From: Clostridiales bacterium
GTDB taxonomy: Bacteria; Bacillota; Clostridia; Christensenellales; Pumilibacteraceae
Length of the DNA stretch: 64,000 nt
Assembly: GCA_029055565.1 (NCBI GenBank)
Contig: JAIDCZ010000014.1
Location: 1-64,000 of the forward strand
Reading direction: 5' to 3'
Shown: in pieces, positions 25,037-34,678 of the stretch
How the letters are laid out: each line of letters starts with the position of its first letter
Numbering within the stretch: the stretch's first letter is position 1
Program-made: the position numbers and the translations under genes
The notes under the pieces: generated by a model
Databases searched by the model: none
Seen by the model: the letters and a program-made list of their open reading frames with translations, nothing else
Told to the model about the DNA's origin: nothing

Positions 25037-27568
25037 ATGGACGTAAAGAAACAACTTGCCGAGGAATTCGGACTGAAACAAGAACACTGCTCTAACATCG
25101 TCGATCTTTTGGATCAAGGCGATACCGTACCGTTTATCGCGCGCTACCGCAAGGAGATGCACGGCGCGACCGACGACCAAGTTATACGCGAGCTGTCCGA
25201 GCGCTACGATTACCTTAAGGGTCTGGAAAAGCGCAAGGAGGAGATTCAAGCGTCCATAGAGTCGCAAGGTAAGTGGACGGACGAACTGGCGTCCGCGCTG
25301 TCCGCCGCAAAAACGCTTACCGAGGCGGAGGACATTTACCGTCCGTACAAGCAAAAGAAAAAGACTCGCGCGTCCGTCGCTATTGCGCGCGGGCTGGAGC
25401 CGCTTGCCGATATTATAGAGGCGCAAGAACTGCAAAGCTACGACGAGGCCGAGCTTACCGCGCCGTATATCGACGCCGAAAAGGAAGTGCCGGACAGCAA
25501 GGCCGCTATCGACGGCGCGTGCGACATTATTGCCGAACGCATATCGGACGACGCGGCTATCCGCAAGACCTTGCGCGAAAACGCGCTCGGCAACGGTCGG
25601 CTTACCGCCGCACTTGACGAAAGCTGCACCGATGACGAAAAGAAAAAGGTATACGAAACCTACTTTAAGTTTGACGAAGCGGTATCTACCGTACCCAGCC
25701 ACCGCGTGCTTGCCGTTACCCGCGGCGAAAAGGAAGGCTGCCTTAAGGTGTCGGTGGTTGTGGACGAGGTCGTCGCGCGCAACGTTATTGCCGCGGCCAA
25801 AAAGAAGTCGTCCGCATTCGACGCGCTTATGGACAGAACGATAGAGGACAGCTACAAGCGCCTTATTGCGCCGAGCATAGAGCGCGAGGTGCGCAACGAA
25901 CTGTTCGATCGCGCGTCCGAGCAAGCTATCAAGACCTTCGAGCGCAACCTTAAACCGCTGCTCCTGCAGCCGCCGCTCAAGGGCAAGGTTATTCTCGGCC
26001 TCGACCCCGCGTACAGAACGGGCTGCAAGATTGCCGTTATCGACGCGTCGGGCAAGTTTTTGGCAAGCTCGGTAGTGTACCCCACGCCGCCGCAAAAGAA
26101 AATAGAGCAAGCCAAGGAAACCTTGAAAGAGCTTATTTACAAATACAACGTAGACTGCATTTCCATAGGCAACGGCACGGCCTCCAAGGAATCGGAGATA
26201 TTCGTGGCCGAGCTTATAAAAGAACTGGACAGACCGGTGCAGTACGCCGTGGTGTCCGAATCGGGCGCGTCGGTGTACAGCGGCAGTAAGCTGGGCGCGG
26301 AAGAGTTCCCCGAGCTCGATCTTACTATCCGCAGTGCGATTTCCATTGCGCGTAGACTGCTCGACCCGCTGGCAGAGCTGATTAAGGTTGACGTGCGCTC
26401 GCTTGGCGTTGGTCAGTACCAGCACGACATGCCGCAAAAGCGGCTCACTTCGTCGCTGGAAGCGGCGGTTGAGGACTGCGTAAACAGCGTTGGCGTGGAC
26501 CTTAACACCGCCTCGCACACTCTGCTGTCGTACGTGTCCGGCCTTAACGCAACCACCGCAAAGAACATTGTTGAATACCGTTCCAACAAGCCGTTCGGTT
26601 CGCGCAAGCAACTGCTGGAGGTGCCCAAGCTGGGCGCCAAGGCGTTTGAGCAGTGCGCCGGCTTCCTTCGCATAGTCGGCGGCGAAAACGTTTTGGACAA
26701 CACCGCCGTTCACCCCGAATCGTACGAGGCGGCGCAAAAGCTTATACAAAAGTTCGGCTACACCAACGCCGACGTAGTGGAGTGCAAGCTGGGCGATTTG
26801 CCGCAAAAGGTTAAGGCCGCCGGCGAGGAAGCCGTCGCCGCCGATATAGGCGTGGGCGTGCCTACGCTCAACGACATAGTTACCGAGCTTATCAAGCCCG
26901 GCCGCGACGTGCGCGACGAACTGCCTCAGCCTATACTTCGTTCCGACCTTATGGACATTAACGACCTTAAAGAGGGTATGCAGATAGTCGGCGTAGTGCG
27001 CAACGTTACCGACTTCGGCGCATTCGTGGACATATCCGTTCACCAAGACGGATTGTTGCACATATCCGAAATTTCGGACGGTTTCGTTCGTCATCCGTCG
27101 GACGTGCTCAAGGTGGGCGACAAGATTAACGTGTGGGTGCTTAGCGTGGATCGCGAAAAACACCGCATAGCGCTGACTATGCTCGACCCCGCAACCCGCG
27201 ACCAACGCAAGGCCGACTACGACAAGCAAAAGCAAGACCGCGCCGAGCAAAAGGCCGAACGCCAAAAGAAGCACCAAGAGTACTTGGAGCGCAAAGCCGA
27301 GCGCGAAAAGAAGCATCAAGAATACTTGGAACGCCAAGCCCGCCGCGAAGCGCGTGCGGCCGAGGGTTCCGACCGTAGAGAGAAGTTCGACAACCGTAAC
27401 GGCGAACGTAGGTTCGAACGCAACGGCGAGCATGGCGGCAGAAAGTTCGACCGTGAGCGCCAAAGCGGTTACCGCGACCGCGACCGCGAGGAGCGCGCGC
27501 CGTCCACCGAAAACATGACGATGGAAGAAAAGCTTGCCGCGCTCGCGAAAATGTTCAATAGAAAATAA
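25037..27568 (+). CDS. tex: Tex family S1 RNA-binding protein
   Basis: 843 residues, a transcription accessory factor that binds nucleic acid. The Tex layout is seen in order: N-terminal helical region (EFGLKQEH, TVPFIARYRKE), YqgF/RNase H-like domain (ILGLDPAYRTG near residue 320), helix-hairpin-helix motifs (DLNTASHTLLSYVSGL), and an S1 domain near 647-720 (FGAFVDISVHQDGLLH). The last 120 residues are an unusual charged extension with two near-identical KKHQEYLER units and an Arg/Asp/Gly-rich stretch, making it longer than the usual 710-780. GAGGAG precedes the ATG. Confidence 0.95.
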   Translation: MDVKKQLAEEFGLKQEHCSNIVDLLDQGDTVPFIARYRKEMHGATDDQVIRELSERYDYLKGLEKRKEEIQASIESQGKWTDELASALSAAKTLTEAEDIYRPYKQKKKTRASVAIARGLEPLADIIEAQELQSYDEAELTAPYIDAEKEVPDSKAAIDGACDIIAERISDDAAIRKTLRENALGNGRLTAALDESCTDDEKKKVYETYFKFDEAVSTVPSHRVLAVTRGEKEGCLKVSVVVDEVVARNVIAAAKKKSSAFDALMDRTIEDSYKRLIAPSIEREVRNELFDRASEQAIKTFERNLKPLLLQPPLKGKVILGLDPAYRTGCKIAVIDASGKFLASSVVYPTPPQKKIEQAKETLKELIYKYNVDCISIGNGTASKESEIFVAELIKELDRPVQYAVVSESGASVYSGSKLGAEEFPELDLTIRSAISIARRLLDPLAELIKVDVRSLGVGQYQHDMPQKRLTSSLEAAVEDCVNSVGVDLNTASHTLLSYVSGLNATTAKNIVEYRSNKPFGSRKQLLEVPKLGAKAFEQCAGFLRIVGGENVLDNTAVHPESYEAAQKLIQKFGYTNADVVECKLGDLPQKVKAAGEEAVAADIGVGVPTLNDIVTELIKPGRDVRDELPQPILRSDLMDINDLKEGMQIVGVVRNVTDFGAFVDISVHQDGLLHISEISDGFVRHPSDVLKVGDKINVWVLSVDREKHRIALTMLDPATRDQRKADYDKQKQDRAEQKAERQKKHQEYLERKAEREKKHQEYLERQARREARAAEGSDRREKFDNRNGERRFERNGEHGGRKFDRERQSGYRDRDREERAPSTENMTMEEKLAALAKMFNRK

Positions 27569-27570
27569 CA

Positions 27571-27598
27571 AAAAACCGCCCGAGGGCGGTTTTTTTGT
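27571..27598 (+). terminator. Terminator of tex
   Basis: AAACCGCCC/GGGCGGTTT with a tight loop and a T7 tract. Confidence 0.9.
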
Positions 27599-27599
27599 T

Positions 27600-27725
27600 A
27601 GTGAATAAATAATAGTGAATAGTGAATAGTGTCGGACTAAGCTTCGCTTCCTTATTTAATTTAATAAAATTTTTTTCCTTCATTCTTATCTATTAAATCT
27701 TATCTCTTATCTATTCTATTAGGCG
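27600..27725. repeat. Intergenic repeat family C, copy 2
   Basis: Same order of blocks as the copy at 22180: GTGAATAGTGAATAGTG, GTCGGAC, a small hairpin (AAGCTTCGCTT), TTATTTAATTTAATAAAATT, and TCTTATCTCTTATCTATTC with TATTAGGCG at the end. No gene in 27726-27851. Confidence 0.75.
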
Positions 27726-27851
27726 TCGGCCGCTATAATATTGAATTCGACAATAATTCCTAATTCATAATTCTCAAATCCGAATTATATGCGGCATAAT
27801 TGCTTAGCGTCGAGAATATCATACAGTGATATCTAATTCAAGGAGTGCATT

Positions 27852-29321
27852 ATGCCCGAAAACATCAATATTAAGAGCGACGAAATTGCGTGGGTTGCGC
27901 GCGGCCAAGCGGTGGTTGAGGCGCGTCAGCCTATAAACGACGATTGCAAGGTGTTGTCTGCGTCCGCAACGGCCGTTACTACGCCCAGCGAGGTATTTGC
28001 GGGCGAGGCGCGGTACGTCGGCAAAACGACCTTCGTCGTGTTCGTGCTTGTGGACGGCGCGGTGCAGTGCGTAACCGCCGTTGCCGAGTTTTCCGATAAA
28101 ATAACTTCGCCGCAGATTGCGGCGGGCACGGCCGTTACGCTGTTGCCCGAAATCGTCAACGTGGAGGCGACTGTGGAAAACGGCACGCTCAAGGCTGTTG
28201 CCGTAGTTGATACCGCGGCTATTGCCGTAGCGGGCGACGAGTACGCGTGCATAGCTCAGCCCGACGACGGCGTTTACGCCGAAAAGCGCACGGTTGCGTA
28301 CAGCACCGCTTGCGCCGACGTCAGCGAAATCGTTTACGTAACGGACAGCGTGGGCGCGCCCAAAATAACGGACGTGTTGTATTCCACGAGCCGCGCCGTA
28401 GTTACCGGTGCGGAAGCTGCCGACGGCGAGATAAAGGTTTCGGGCGCGGTATACACCTTTGCCGCAGTGCGCACGGACGACGGAACGGTATCGTCCATGC
28501 GCATAGTCACGCCCTTCGTCAAGAGCGTGGCGGCGCCGGTGCACGACGGTGATGCGGCGTTTGCGTTTGCGCATATTACAGACGGCTCGGCAACGCTCAC
28601 TGCCGACGGGCGCATAGAGGTTGCCGCCACCGTGCGGCTCAGCGCCACCGCGCTCACCTTGGCTACCGCCGAGGTGGTTACCGACGTGTTCTGCGCCGAT
28701 AACGAATTACAGACCACCGTGCAAACGCTTAAGTGCGTAGCTGTCGAGCCGCTTACCACCGTTATCGACACGGTGGACGGCCAAGTGCCTATCGACGCGG
28801 ACAGACTGGCCGCGGACAACGTTTTGTGCGTTACCGGCACGTTCTGCACCCTCACTTCGGCCAAGATAGAAAACGAGCGCGTCAACGTGGAAGGATTGGT
28901 AGGCGGGGATATAATATACTACAATGCGGAAAAGAACGCCGTGGATTCGCTCGCTTTCCGCTTGCCGTTTGCAATGCCGCTCGCCAACCATACCGAAGCA
29001 ACCGCCGTAACCGCAACCGCCACCGTAACCGACGTGAACGTAAAAATTCGGCGCGAGTCGGTGTTCGACATCAAGGCCGAGGTCGCATTTACGCTTATGC
29101 TGTCCTCGGCGACGGAATGCGAGTGCATAGCCACTGTGGAAAAAGGCGAGGCGCTGGCCCGTCCCGACGCGTCGGTTATCATTCACATAGCCAAGGCCGG
29201 CGAAACGCTGTGGCAAGCGGCCAAGGCGCTGTGCTGTTCGCCCGAACGCGTACAGCAACAAAACGCCGCTACCGCGCCGTATTCCGGCGGGGAAAGGTTG
29301 ATTAACTTTTGTAATAAGTAA
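27852..29321 (+). CDS. SPOCS/LysM spore morphogenesis protein, SipL-like
   Basis: 489 residues. The body consists of repeated beta-rich segments of the SPOCS (DUF3794) type, and the C-terminus carries a LysM motif (KAGETLWQAAKALCCSPERVQQQN). This combination is that of SipL in Clostridioides, a coat-base protein that binds SpoIVA on the forespore surface, and it resembles SpoVID in Bacillus. AAGGAG precedes the ATG. CATACAGT at 27820-27827 matches a sigma-E -10 box, but no -35 is well placed. Composition is unusual in its very high Ala, Val and Thr content. The neighbouring ispE is a linkage I recall from other Clostridia. Confidence 0.85.
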   Translation: MPENINIKSDEIAWVARGQAVVEARQPINDDCKVLSASATAVTTPSEVFAGEARYVGKTTFVVFVLVDGAVQCVTAVAEFSDKITSPQIAAGTAVTLLPEIVNVEATVENGTLKAVAVVDTAAIAVAGDEYACIAQPDDGVYAEKRTVAYSTACADVSEIVYVTDSVGAPKITDVLYSTSRAVVTGAEAADGEIKVSGAVYTFAAVRTDDGTVSSMRIVTPFVKSVAAPVHDGDAAFAFAHITDGSATLTADGRIEVAATVRLSATALTLATAEVVTDVFCADNELQTTVQTLKCVAVEPLTTVIDTVDGQVPIDADRLAADNVLCVTGTFCTLTSAKIENERVNVEGLVGGDIIYYNAEKNAVDSLAFRLPFAMPLANHTEATAVTATATVTDVNVKIRRESVFDIKAEVAFTLMLSSATECECIATVEKGEALARPDASVIIHIAKAGETLWQAAKALCCSPERVQQQNAATAPYSGGERLINFCNK

Positions 29322-29362
29322 ATCAAATGCAGAATTAAAAATATAGAATGCAGAATTATAAA

Positions 29363-29476
29363 TAAGGTTGAGATTCCTCGCGGCGCGCTTCGCGTTTGCT
29401 CGGAATGACAAAACATTGTTTGCATGTATAATTGTTTGTCATTCCGAACGTAGTGAAGGATCTCAACCTTTTTATT
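29363..29476. repeat. A-family palindrome between sipL-like gene and ispE
   Basis: A long imperfect palindrome: AAGGTTGAGATTCCTCGCGG, then CTCGGAATGACAAAA, a variable centre, then TTGTCATTCCGAACG and GGATCTCAACC followed by five T. GAATT-type short repeats flank the left side (29325-29360). Confidence 0.85.
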
Positions 29477-29479
29477 TGA

Positions 29480-29509
29480 TTGACAAATATTTTTTGCGCG
29501 GTGTATAAT
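29480..29509 (+). promoter_or_regulatory. Promoter of ispE
   Basis: TTGACA (29480-29485), an 18-nt spacer, TATAAT (29504-29509). The -10 ends 6 nt before the ATG at 29516, so the mRNA should be leaderless. Confidence 0.85.
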
Positions 29510-29515
29510 CGTGGT

Positions 29516-30394
29516 ATGAGTAATACCGTTAAACTGAAAGCGTTTGCAAAGGTCAATCTTTCGCTTAATATAACCGGCCGCGACGAGGCGCGCGGCATGC
29601 ACGTGCTGGATAGCGTTATGATGTCCGTAGATTTGTTCGATACCGTTACGGTAGCCGAGCGCGACGACGAACGGATTAACGTTAAGTTTATCGGCGCGGA
29701 CTCCGTGTCGGCGCAGAATAACACCGCGTACAAGGCGGCAAAGGCGGTGCAAGATATAATCGGTTGCAACGGCTTTGATATAACCGTAGAAAAGCGCATA
29801 CCCATAGGCGCCGGACTCGGCGGACCGTCTGCCGACGGCGCGGCGGTGTTGCGCGCGCTGGACGTGCTGTACAAGCTTCCGTCGCGCGGCGTGGATATGC
29901 GCGCCGTCGCGCTGTCCGTAGGGTCCGACGTACCGTTTATGCTGACCGGCGGGTTGGCGCGCGTGCAAGGCTTGGGCGAGGAGCTGTTCTTTATAGAAAA
30001 CAAGCTTAAGCTGTTTATGGTGGGATTGCCGGCGGCGCCGGTATCTACCGCCGCGGCGTACAAAAAATTCGACGAGCTTCACACCGATTGCAAGCTTTGT
30101 CCGACCGATACGGACGAGCTGTGCAATCTTTTGCTGGACGGAGATAGCAAGGCGATAGAGCGACTGGGCAACGCATTGTACGAGCCGGCGGTGAGTCTTT
30201 CACCCGAAATTGCCAAGAACGCCGAGCTGTTGCGCTCGTACGGCGGGACTGTGAACCTTACCGGTTCGGGCGGAATGACTATTGGGTATTTTACCGATAT
30301 TCAGCGGTTTTACGAGTGCTATACTGCGCTTAAGGACGAGGGTGCGCGCGTTTTTGCGCCCGCGCCGACCGGAGTTCTGCACGAGCGCGTTTAA
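29516..30394 (+). CDS. ispE: 4-diphosphocytidyl-2-C-methyl-D-erythritol kinase
   Basis: Fourth step of the MEP isoprenoid pathway. The 292-residue GHMP kinase shows AFAKVNLSL at the N-terminus with the catalytic Lys, the ATP loop IPIGAGLGGPSADGAA, LSVGSDVPFML with the catalytic Asp, and the C-terminal LTGSGGM. No other MEP gene lies nearby. The start at 29516 is preferred because it lies 6 nt after TATAAT; the longer in-frame reading overlaps the promoter. Confidence 0.95.
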   Translation: MSNTVKLKAFAKVNLSLNITGRDEARGMHVLDSVMMSVDLFDTVTVAERDDERINVKFIGADSVSAQNNTAYKAAKAVQDIIGCNGFDITVEKRIPIGAGLGGPSADGAAVLRALDVLYKLPSRGVDMRAVALSVGSDVPFMLTGGLARVQGLGEELFFIENKLKLFMVGLPAAPVSTAAAYKKFDELHTDCKLCPTDTDELCNLLLDGDSKAIERLGNALYEPAVSLSPEIAKNAELLRSYGGTVNLTGSGGMTIGYFTDIQRFYECYTALKDEGARVFAPAPTGVLHERV

Positions 30395-30516
30395 CGTTCC
30401 GTTTAGTGCGATTGCGCGTCGTTTGCGCCCCGAATATTTCTTTCGCAAAATACTCTTAAAAATGGCGGTTTTTTGGATATTTTAGGTTTGTAAATACAAA
30501 AAACGCGTTAATTCAC

Positions 30517-30545
30517 TTGCAATTTATTTTGCATGTTGTTATAAT
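30517..30545 (+). promoter_or_regulatory. Promoter of the GH2-like gene
   Basis: TTGCAA (30517-30522), a 17-nt spacer, TATAAT (30540-30545), 6 nt before the ATG at 30552. No Shine-Dalgarno site: leaderless layout. Confidence 0.8.
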
Positions 30546-30551
30546 GAGAGT

Positions 30552-32822
30552 ATGAAAAGTGTCGATTTAAACACGAATTGGAGTGTGGTAGTCGGGGACG
30601 AAAGCTATACTTGCGATCTTCCGCACGACGTAACCGCGCACGCCGCGCGCGACTATACTTGCGCGTTTGGCGAGCTTAACGGATACGTGCCCACCGCGCG
30701 GGCTACGTTTACCCGCGCTTTGCCGCAAGTGAAAAACGGCAACGGTTTGGTCGACGTAAAAATTACCGGTGTTTGCGGCTACGGCGAGGTATTTGTTAAC
30801 GACAAAAGCGTCGGTCTGCTCAACAACGGCTACGCACCGTACGTGTTTACCGTAAACCTTGCGGGCGCGCACAATACTATAAAAATAGTGCTTATGACTT
30901 CGCCCGAAATGTCGGACAAGTATTTGGGCCTCGGCATTGCCGGCGGCGTAGAAATAGTGCATGCCGAAAACGCAACGCCCTACGGCATAGATTATCCGTT
31001 TGTAAAAACCGCGGTCGTCGGCGACAGAGTTTACGCCGATACCGAAGTGACTATATTCAACGACGGGGACAAGCCGCACAAGTTTGTGCTGGACTGCACC
31101 GTGTTCAACGCGCGCGGCAAACGCGCGGGCAAAAAGCAACGCAAAATTTTTCTCAGATCGGGCCAGCAAAAAACGCTTAGCGTGCGCGTGCGCATAAACA
31201 ACGCATACGAGTGGTCGCCGTCCGATCCGTATATGTATTCCATGACGGCCAAGCTTACCTCGGACACCGAGCCTAACGCGGAGCCGTGCGCCGTTTCGAC
31301 GCGGTTCGGCGTGGTGTCGCGCTCGCTGTCGCAGACGCGCGGGCTGTATATTAACAACCGCCAAACGCTGCTTATGGGTGCGTACCTATCGCACGCGGAT
31401 ATTGCGCTCGGCGCCGTTTCGCTGTACTGCAACGAAAGGCGCAAGCTGGAAGCGCTTAAGGCAATCGGCTACAACGCCGTGCATTACGTAGGCTGTCCCA
31501 CTGCCGCTACGCTGGACGCGTGCGACGACGTGGGTATGTACGTATTCGTAGACCTTTTTCCTTGCCTTAACGAGCCTAAATCGCCGCTGGGCGGCGTGCT
31601 GGGCGACCGCAGATATTACTCGGTTTTCACCAAGATAGTCGAGCTTCGCAACCATCCGTCAGTTACCGTGTACGGCGTTGCGGACGACGTTGCCGAATGC
31701 TACAACCGCTACGACGGTCACGAGCTTATCAAGGCCATAACGGGCAGAATTAAGGAGATTGACGACACTCGGCCGGTAACGGTATCCACGCGCGAGCAAG
31801 TACCTACGCGCAACGAGCTGGAGCAAGCCGGTTGTCGCAAAACGATTTTCGATACCGATTCTGCGGCAATCAACGCGGGCAGAGAAAAGAACTTGTTTGA
31901 CGAACTGACCGCCGGTGCGTTCGACGCGGTGGACGTTTGCGGGTTCAACTACTTGTATCCGCTGTACGAAACCGAGCGCGTCAAGCGCAACAGACCGGTT
32001 ATCGGCGCGCGCACGGACAGCGCGCACGCGTTCGACAGCCTTGACGCGACCGAAAAGAACGACCGCGTAATAGGCGACTTTAACGAATGCGGTATGGATT
32101 ACCCCGGCGGCGGCAAGCTTAACGAGAATATTACCACGATAGGCGACCTCGACGCCATAGGCTGTGACAAGCCGCAAAGCGTGTACAAGCGCGTATTGCT
32201 CGGCGAGCGCGGCATTGCGTACATCGTAGTGCGCGACCCCGACGGCGACGAGCCGGTGCATATGTGGAACTGGCCGCGCTACCTCGGGCAAAAGGTGAAC
32301 GTGGAAGTTTACACGTCGGGCGACGTAGTTGCGCTGTACCTTGACGGAAAGATAGTCGGTCGCAAGCTGGCCGGCAAGGTGAACAAGCATATAGCGTCGT
32401 TCAGTATAGATTATTACCCCGGCACGCTGGAGGCCGTTGCGTACTTTAAGGGTACTGAGTGCGCCAGATCCCAGCTTAAATCCGCCGGTTCGCCTAAAAT
32501 GATTAAGCTTACGCCGTACGCCAAAAACTTGTCGGTGGAGCGCAAGGACGTCGGGTTCGTGTACGTAGACGTTTGCGACCGCGACGGCGTGCTGGTGCCG
32601 TACGCAATGCGCGAGCTTAACGTAACCGTGACCGGCGGCGAGCTGATAGGCTTCGTCAACGCCGACCCGATGTTGCGTAAAAATTCGTTTGACAGCTGTC
32701 CCGCCTACGGAGGTAGGGCGCTGGCTGTAATCAAACCCGACCCCGCCGAAAACAAGGCGGTAGTCAAGGTTGCCGGCGACGGACTGCTGGCCGCGCGCGT
32801 ATCGTTCAAAATCAAAAACTAA
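30552..32822 (+). CDS. Glycoside hydrolase family 2-like protein lacking catalytic residues
   Basis: 756 residues with the GH2 beta-galactosidase layout: N-terminal sugar-binding domain (LPHDV, then GYVPTARATF), immunoglobulin-like domain, TIM barrel, and a C-terminal part with HMWNWPRYLGQKVNVEVY and LDGKIVGRK as in DUF4982-type enzymes. The acid/base site, normally Gly-Asn-Glu after NHPSV, reads ADD (D379 at the Glu position). The nucleophile segment, normally PxIGxET, reads PVIGARTDS with R487. The usual RTSHNPP segment is VHYVGCPT. There is no signal peptide. It looks like an intact, cytoplasmic pseudoenzyme; sugar binding is possible, hydrolysis doubtful. Confidence 0.8.
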   Translation: MKSVDLNTNWSVVVGDESYTCDLPHDVTAHAARDYTCAFGELNGYVPTARATFTRALPQVKNGNGLVDVKITGVCGYGEVFVNDKSVGLLNNGYAPYVFTVNLAGAHNTIKIVLMTSPEMSDKYLGLGIAGGVEIVHAENATPYGIDYPFVKTAVVGDRVYADTEVTIFNDGDKPHKFVLDCTVFNARGKRAGKKQRKIFLRSGQQKTLSVRVRINNAYEWSPSDPYMYSMTAKLTSDTEPNAEPCAVSTRFGVVSRSLSQTRGLYINNRQTLLMGAYLSHADIALGAVSLYCNERRKLEALKAIGYNAVHYVGCPTAATLDACDDVGMYVFVDLFPCLNEPKSPLGGVLGDRRYYSVFTKIVELRNHPSVTVYGVADDVAECYNRYDGHELIKAITGRIKEIDDTRPVTVSTREQVPTRNELEQAGCRKTIFDTDSAAINAGREKNLFDELTAGAFDAVDVCGFNYLYPLYETERVKRNRPVIGARTDSAHAFDSLDATEKNDRVIGDFNECGMDYPGGGKLNENITTIGDLDAIGCDKPQSVYKRVLLGERGIAYIVVRDPDGDEPVHMWNWPRYLGQKVNVEVYTSGDVVALYLDGKIVGRKLAGKVNKHIASFSIDYYPGTLEAVAYFKGTECARSQLKSAGSPKMIKLTPYAKNLSVERKDVGFVYVDVCDRDGVLVPYAMRELNVTVTGGELIGFVNADPMLRKNSFDSCPAYGGRALAVIKPDPAENKAVVKVAGDGLLAARVSFKIKN

Positions 32823-32898
32823 TCCATTGCCGCTTGCGGATTAACCGCAGTCAAAAACGGCAATAATTTATTCGGTCAACATTTTATTTGGAGTAAAC

Positions 32899-34464
32899 AT
32901 GAAAAAAACTCAACTTGCCACTTCTATAGCGCTTGCCGCGGTGCTTGCGGCAACGCCCGCCGCAATGATAGGTTGCAGCGGCGACCACTACTCGGAAATT
33001 AAATTTTCGGCGCAAGACACCGGCTATGCCGTAACAAGTCAAGGCGGCTCGACGGTGGCGTACGGCAACAATATCTACTTCGTCAACGGCTACCGCGGTT
33101 ACGCCGATTCGGACGGCAAGGCCAACATTTGGGACGACGTCGTAAAGGGCGGACTTTACCGCGCTCAGCTTAACGGCGCGCGCGACGAAAACGACAAGCT
33201 CAGCTTCGTGGCTACCGCCGACGACGAGGGTATTGCGTTCAAGTACGAAAAGGGCAAGGACTACTTCGACAACGAAATCAATATCGTAGGCACCACCAAG
33301 ATAGCGCCCAAAACGATAGGTACCGAAGGCTACGCCAACGGCGGCTTGTTTATTTACGATAACTACGCGTACTTTGCTTCGCCCAACAACGAAAAGAACA
33401 AGGCGGGCACCGTTCAGACTACGCGCACCGACTTCTTTATGATGCCGCTCAGCGGCGGCAAGCCGACCAAAATTTACACCACTACCGAAAAGATAGATAC
33501 CTCGTCGTCCGCGTACGCGTTCTACAAGTACGGCGGCAGCGTGTATCTGGTAGTCAAGGAAGACGGCAATATCGTGTCGGTAAAAATCAATACCGCCAAG
33601 GCTAAGGCCGACGACCCGATTATATTTAAGGTAAACGCGACCAGTGTGTACTTCCCCGTAAAGGACACTTACTACAAGGGTATAAGCACCAACGACCTCG
33701 AGGACTTTATCTACTTCGTGCGCGAGGTTAAGGACAGTGACACGCAAAAGGCGGGCACCGTTATCGAGGCTATGCGCCCCGACGGCAAGGAGAACTTCGT
33801 TGTGTCCATGAACGGCAAGTCCGAAACTATAGAGGCAGTGCGCGACGGCATTCTGTTCTACCGCACGACCGAAGTAAGCGATACCAAAATCCACTACACC
33901 AATCTGCACAACATGCTTATGGAGCATTCCAAAAGCTACAAAAAGGCGCCGTCCGCAACCGACCATATTGACGGTACCTTCCCGATAGCAATATCAAGCT
34001 CCATAACGTCCACCTACGCATTCCGCGCGGACAAAACGAGCAACGAAGTGTTTTTCGTTGGCGTTACGAGTAGTGGCATGACTTTGTATCAAAACGATGA
34101 AAACGAGCCGGTAAAGGTGCAAACGCTTTGCACCAACAGCGGCACGCCACAGTTCGTCAAGGACGGATATTTGTACTTTGCTGGCAGCAGCTCGGACTAC
34201 TACCGCGTTCCGCTGTTCACTAATATGGAAGGCTTCGGCACCGCGCAGCTGCTTGCCGAAAACACTTCCTCGGCCACATTCGGTTGCGACTACGCGGCGG
34301 GGTACTTCACTTACTACGCCGAGGTCGATCAGTGGGCGAGCGGGTACTCGTACTTCGTTGACTTGACCCACGAGGGCGCCGAACCCATATTCGTCGGTCA
34401 GCGCGCCAAGAGCGATATTCCGACAAAGAAGCAGATTGAAGAAGCTAAGGGAGAAACGGAGTAA
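32899..34464 (+). CDS. Large secreted lipoprotein, beta-propeller-like
   Basis: 521 residues. A signal peptide ends in a lipobox-like AAMIGC (Cys near residue 27), so the mature protein should be lipid-anchored outside the membrane. The body repeats short motifs such as GGLFIYDNYAYFAS, GDGILFYRTT and KDGYLYFAGSS, typical of DUF5050-like propeller repeats. The C-terminus (PTKKQIEEAKGETE) is charged. GGAG precedes the ATG. Substrate or partner unknown. Confidence 0.75.
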   Translation: MKKTQLATSIALAAVLAATPAAMIGCSGDHYSEIKFSAQDTGYAVTSQGGSTVAYGNNIYFVNGYRGYADSDGKANIWDDVVKGGLYRAQLNGARDENDKLSFVATADDEGIAFKYEKGKDYFDNEINIVGTTKIAPKTIGTEGYANGGLFIYDNYAYFASPNNEKNKAGTVQTTRTDFFMMPLSGGKPTKIYTTTEKIDTSSSAYAFYKYGGSVYLVVKEDGNIVSVKINTAKAKADDPIIFKVNATSVYFPVKDTYYKGISTNDLEDFIYFVREVKDSDTQKAGTVIEAMRPDGKENFVVSMNGKSETIEAVRDGILFYRTTEVSDTKIHYTNLHNMLMEHSKSYKKAPSATDHIDGTFPIAISSSITSTYAFRADKTSNEVFFVGVTSSGMTLYQNDENEPVKVQTLCTNSGTPQFVKDGYLYFAGSSSDYYRVPLFTNMEGFGTAQLLAENTSSATFGCDYAAGYFTYYAEVDQWASGYSYFVDLTHEGAEPIFVGQRAKSDIPTKKQIEEAKGETE

Positions 34465-34496
34465 TTCAGAATTAAGAATGCAGAATTAAGAATTAA

Positions 34497-34540
34497 AAAG
34501 GTTGAGGCTACAGTAATCGTAACCTCAACCTTTTTGGTTT
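34497..34540. terminator. Bidirectional terminator-like palindrome
   Basis: AAAAAGGTTGAGG...CCTCAACCTTTTT with partly paired centre lies between convergent genes ending at 34464 and 34679. It shares its outer arms with the A-family repeats. A diverged repeat segment (CCTAGATTTCTCCGC...GGTCGAAATGATGG, 34560-34608) follows; the rest of the gap to 34678 holds GAATT-type repeats only. Confidence 0.7.
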
Positions 34541-34678
34541 GAATAGTTGTGCGGCTAACGCCTAGATTTCTCCGCTGCGCGCTATTGCGCTTCGGTCGAA
34601 ATGATGGGGATTGGTATCGCTACTTTTATGTGGTATTGTCTACATGCCATCAATTCCGAATTCTGAATTCCGAATTAA

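Noticed and set aside
25010..27571. 853-codon open frame on the minus strand covering all of tex, and similar long antisense frames over pckA (12963-14687), the PrsA-like gene (5545-7269) and the histidine kinase (59462-60835)
   Set aside because: They mirror the codon-phase of the real genes. Strong RNY-type codon bias (GAC, GCC, AAC, GTC) leaves the antisense frame open. Their translations are low-complexity Val/Arg/Leu-rich and show no domain, ribosome-binding site or promoter.
27796..27827. Sigma-E promoter before the SipL-like gene
   Set aside because: CATACAGT is a good -10, but the nearest ATA is 21 nt upstream instead of 16-18. Kept only as a note.
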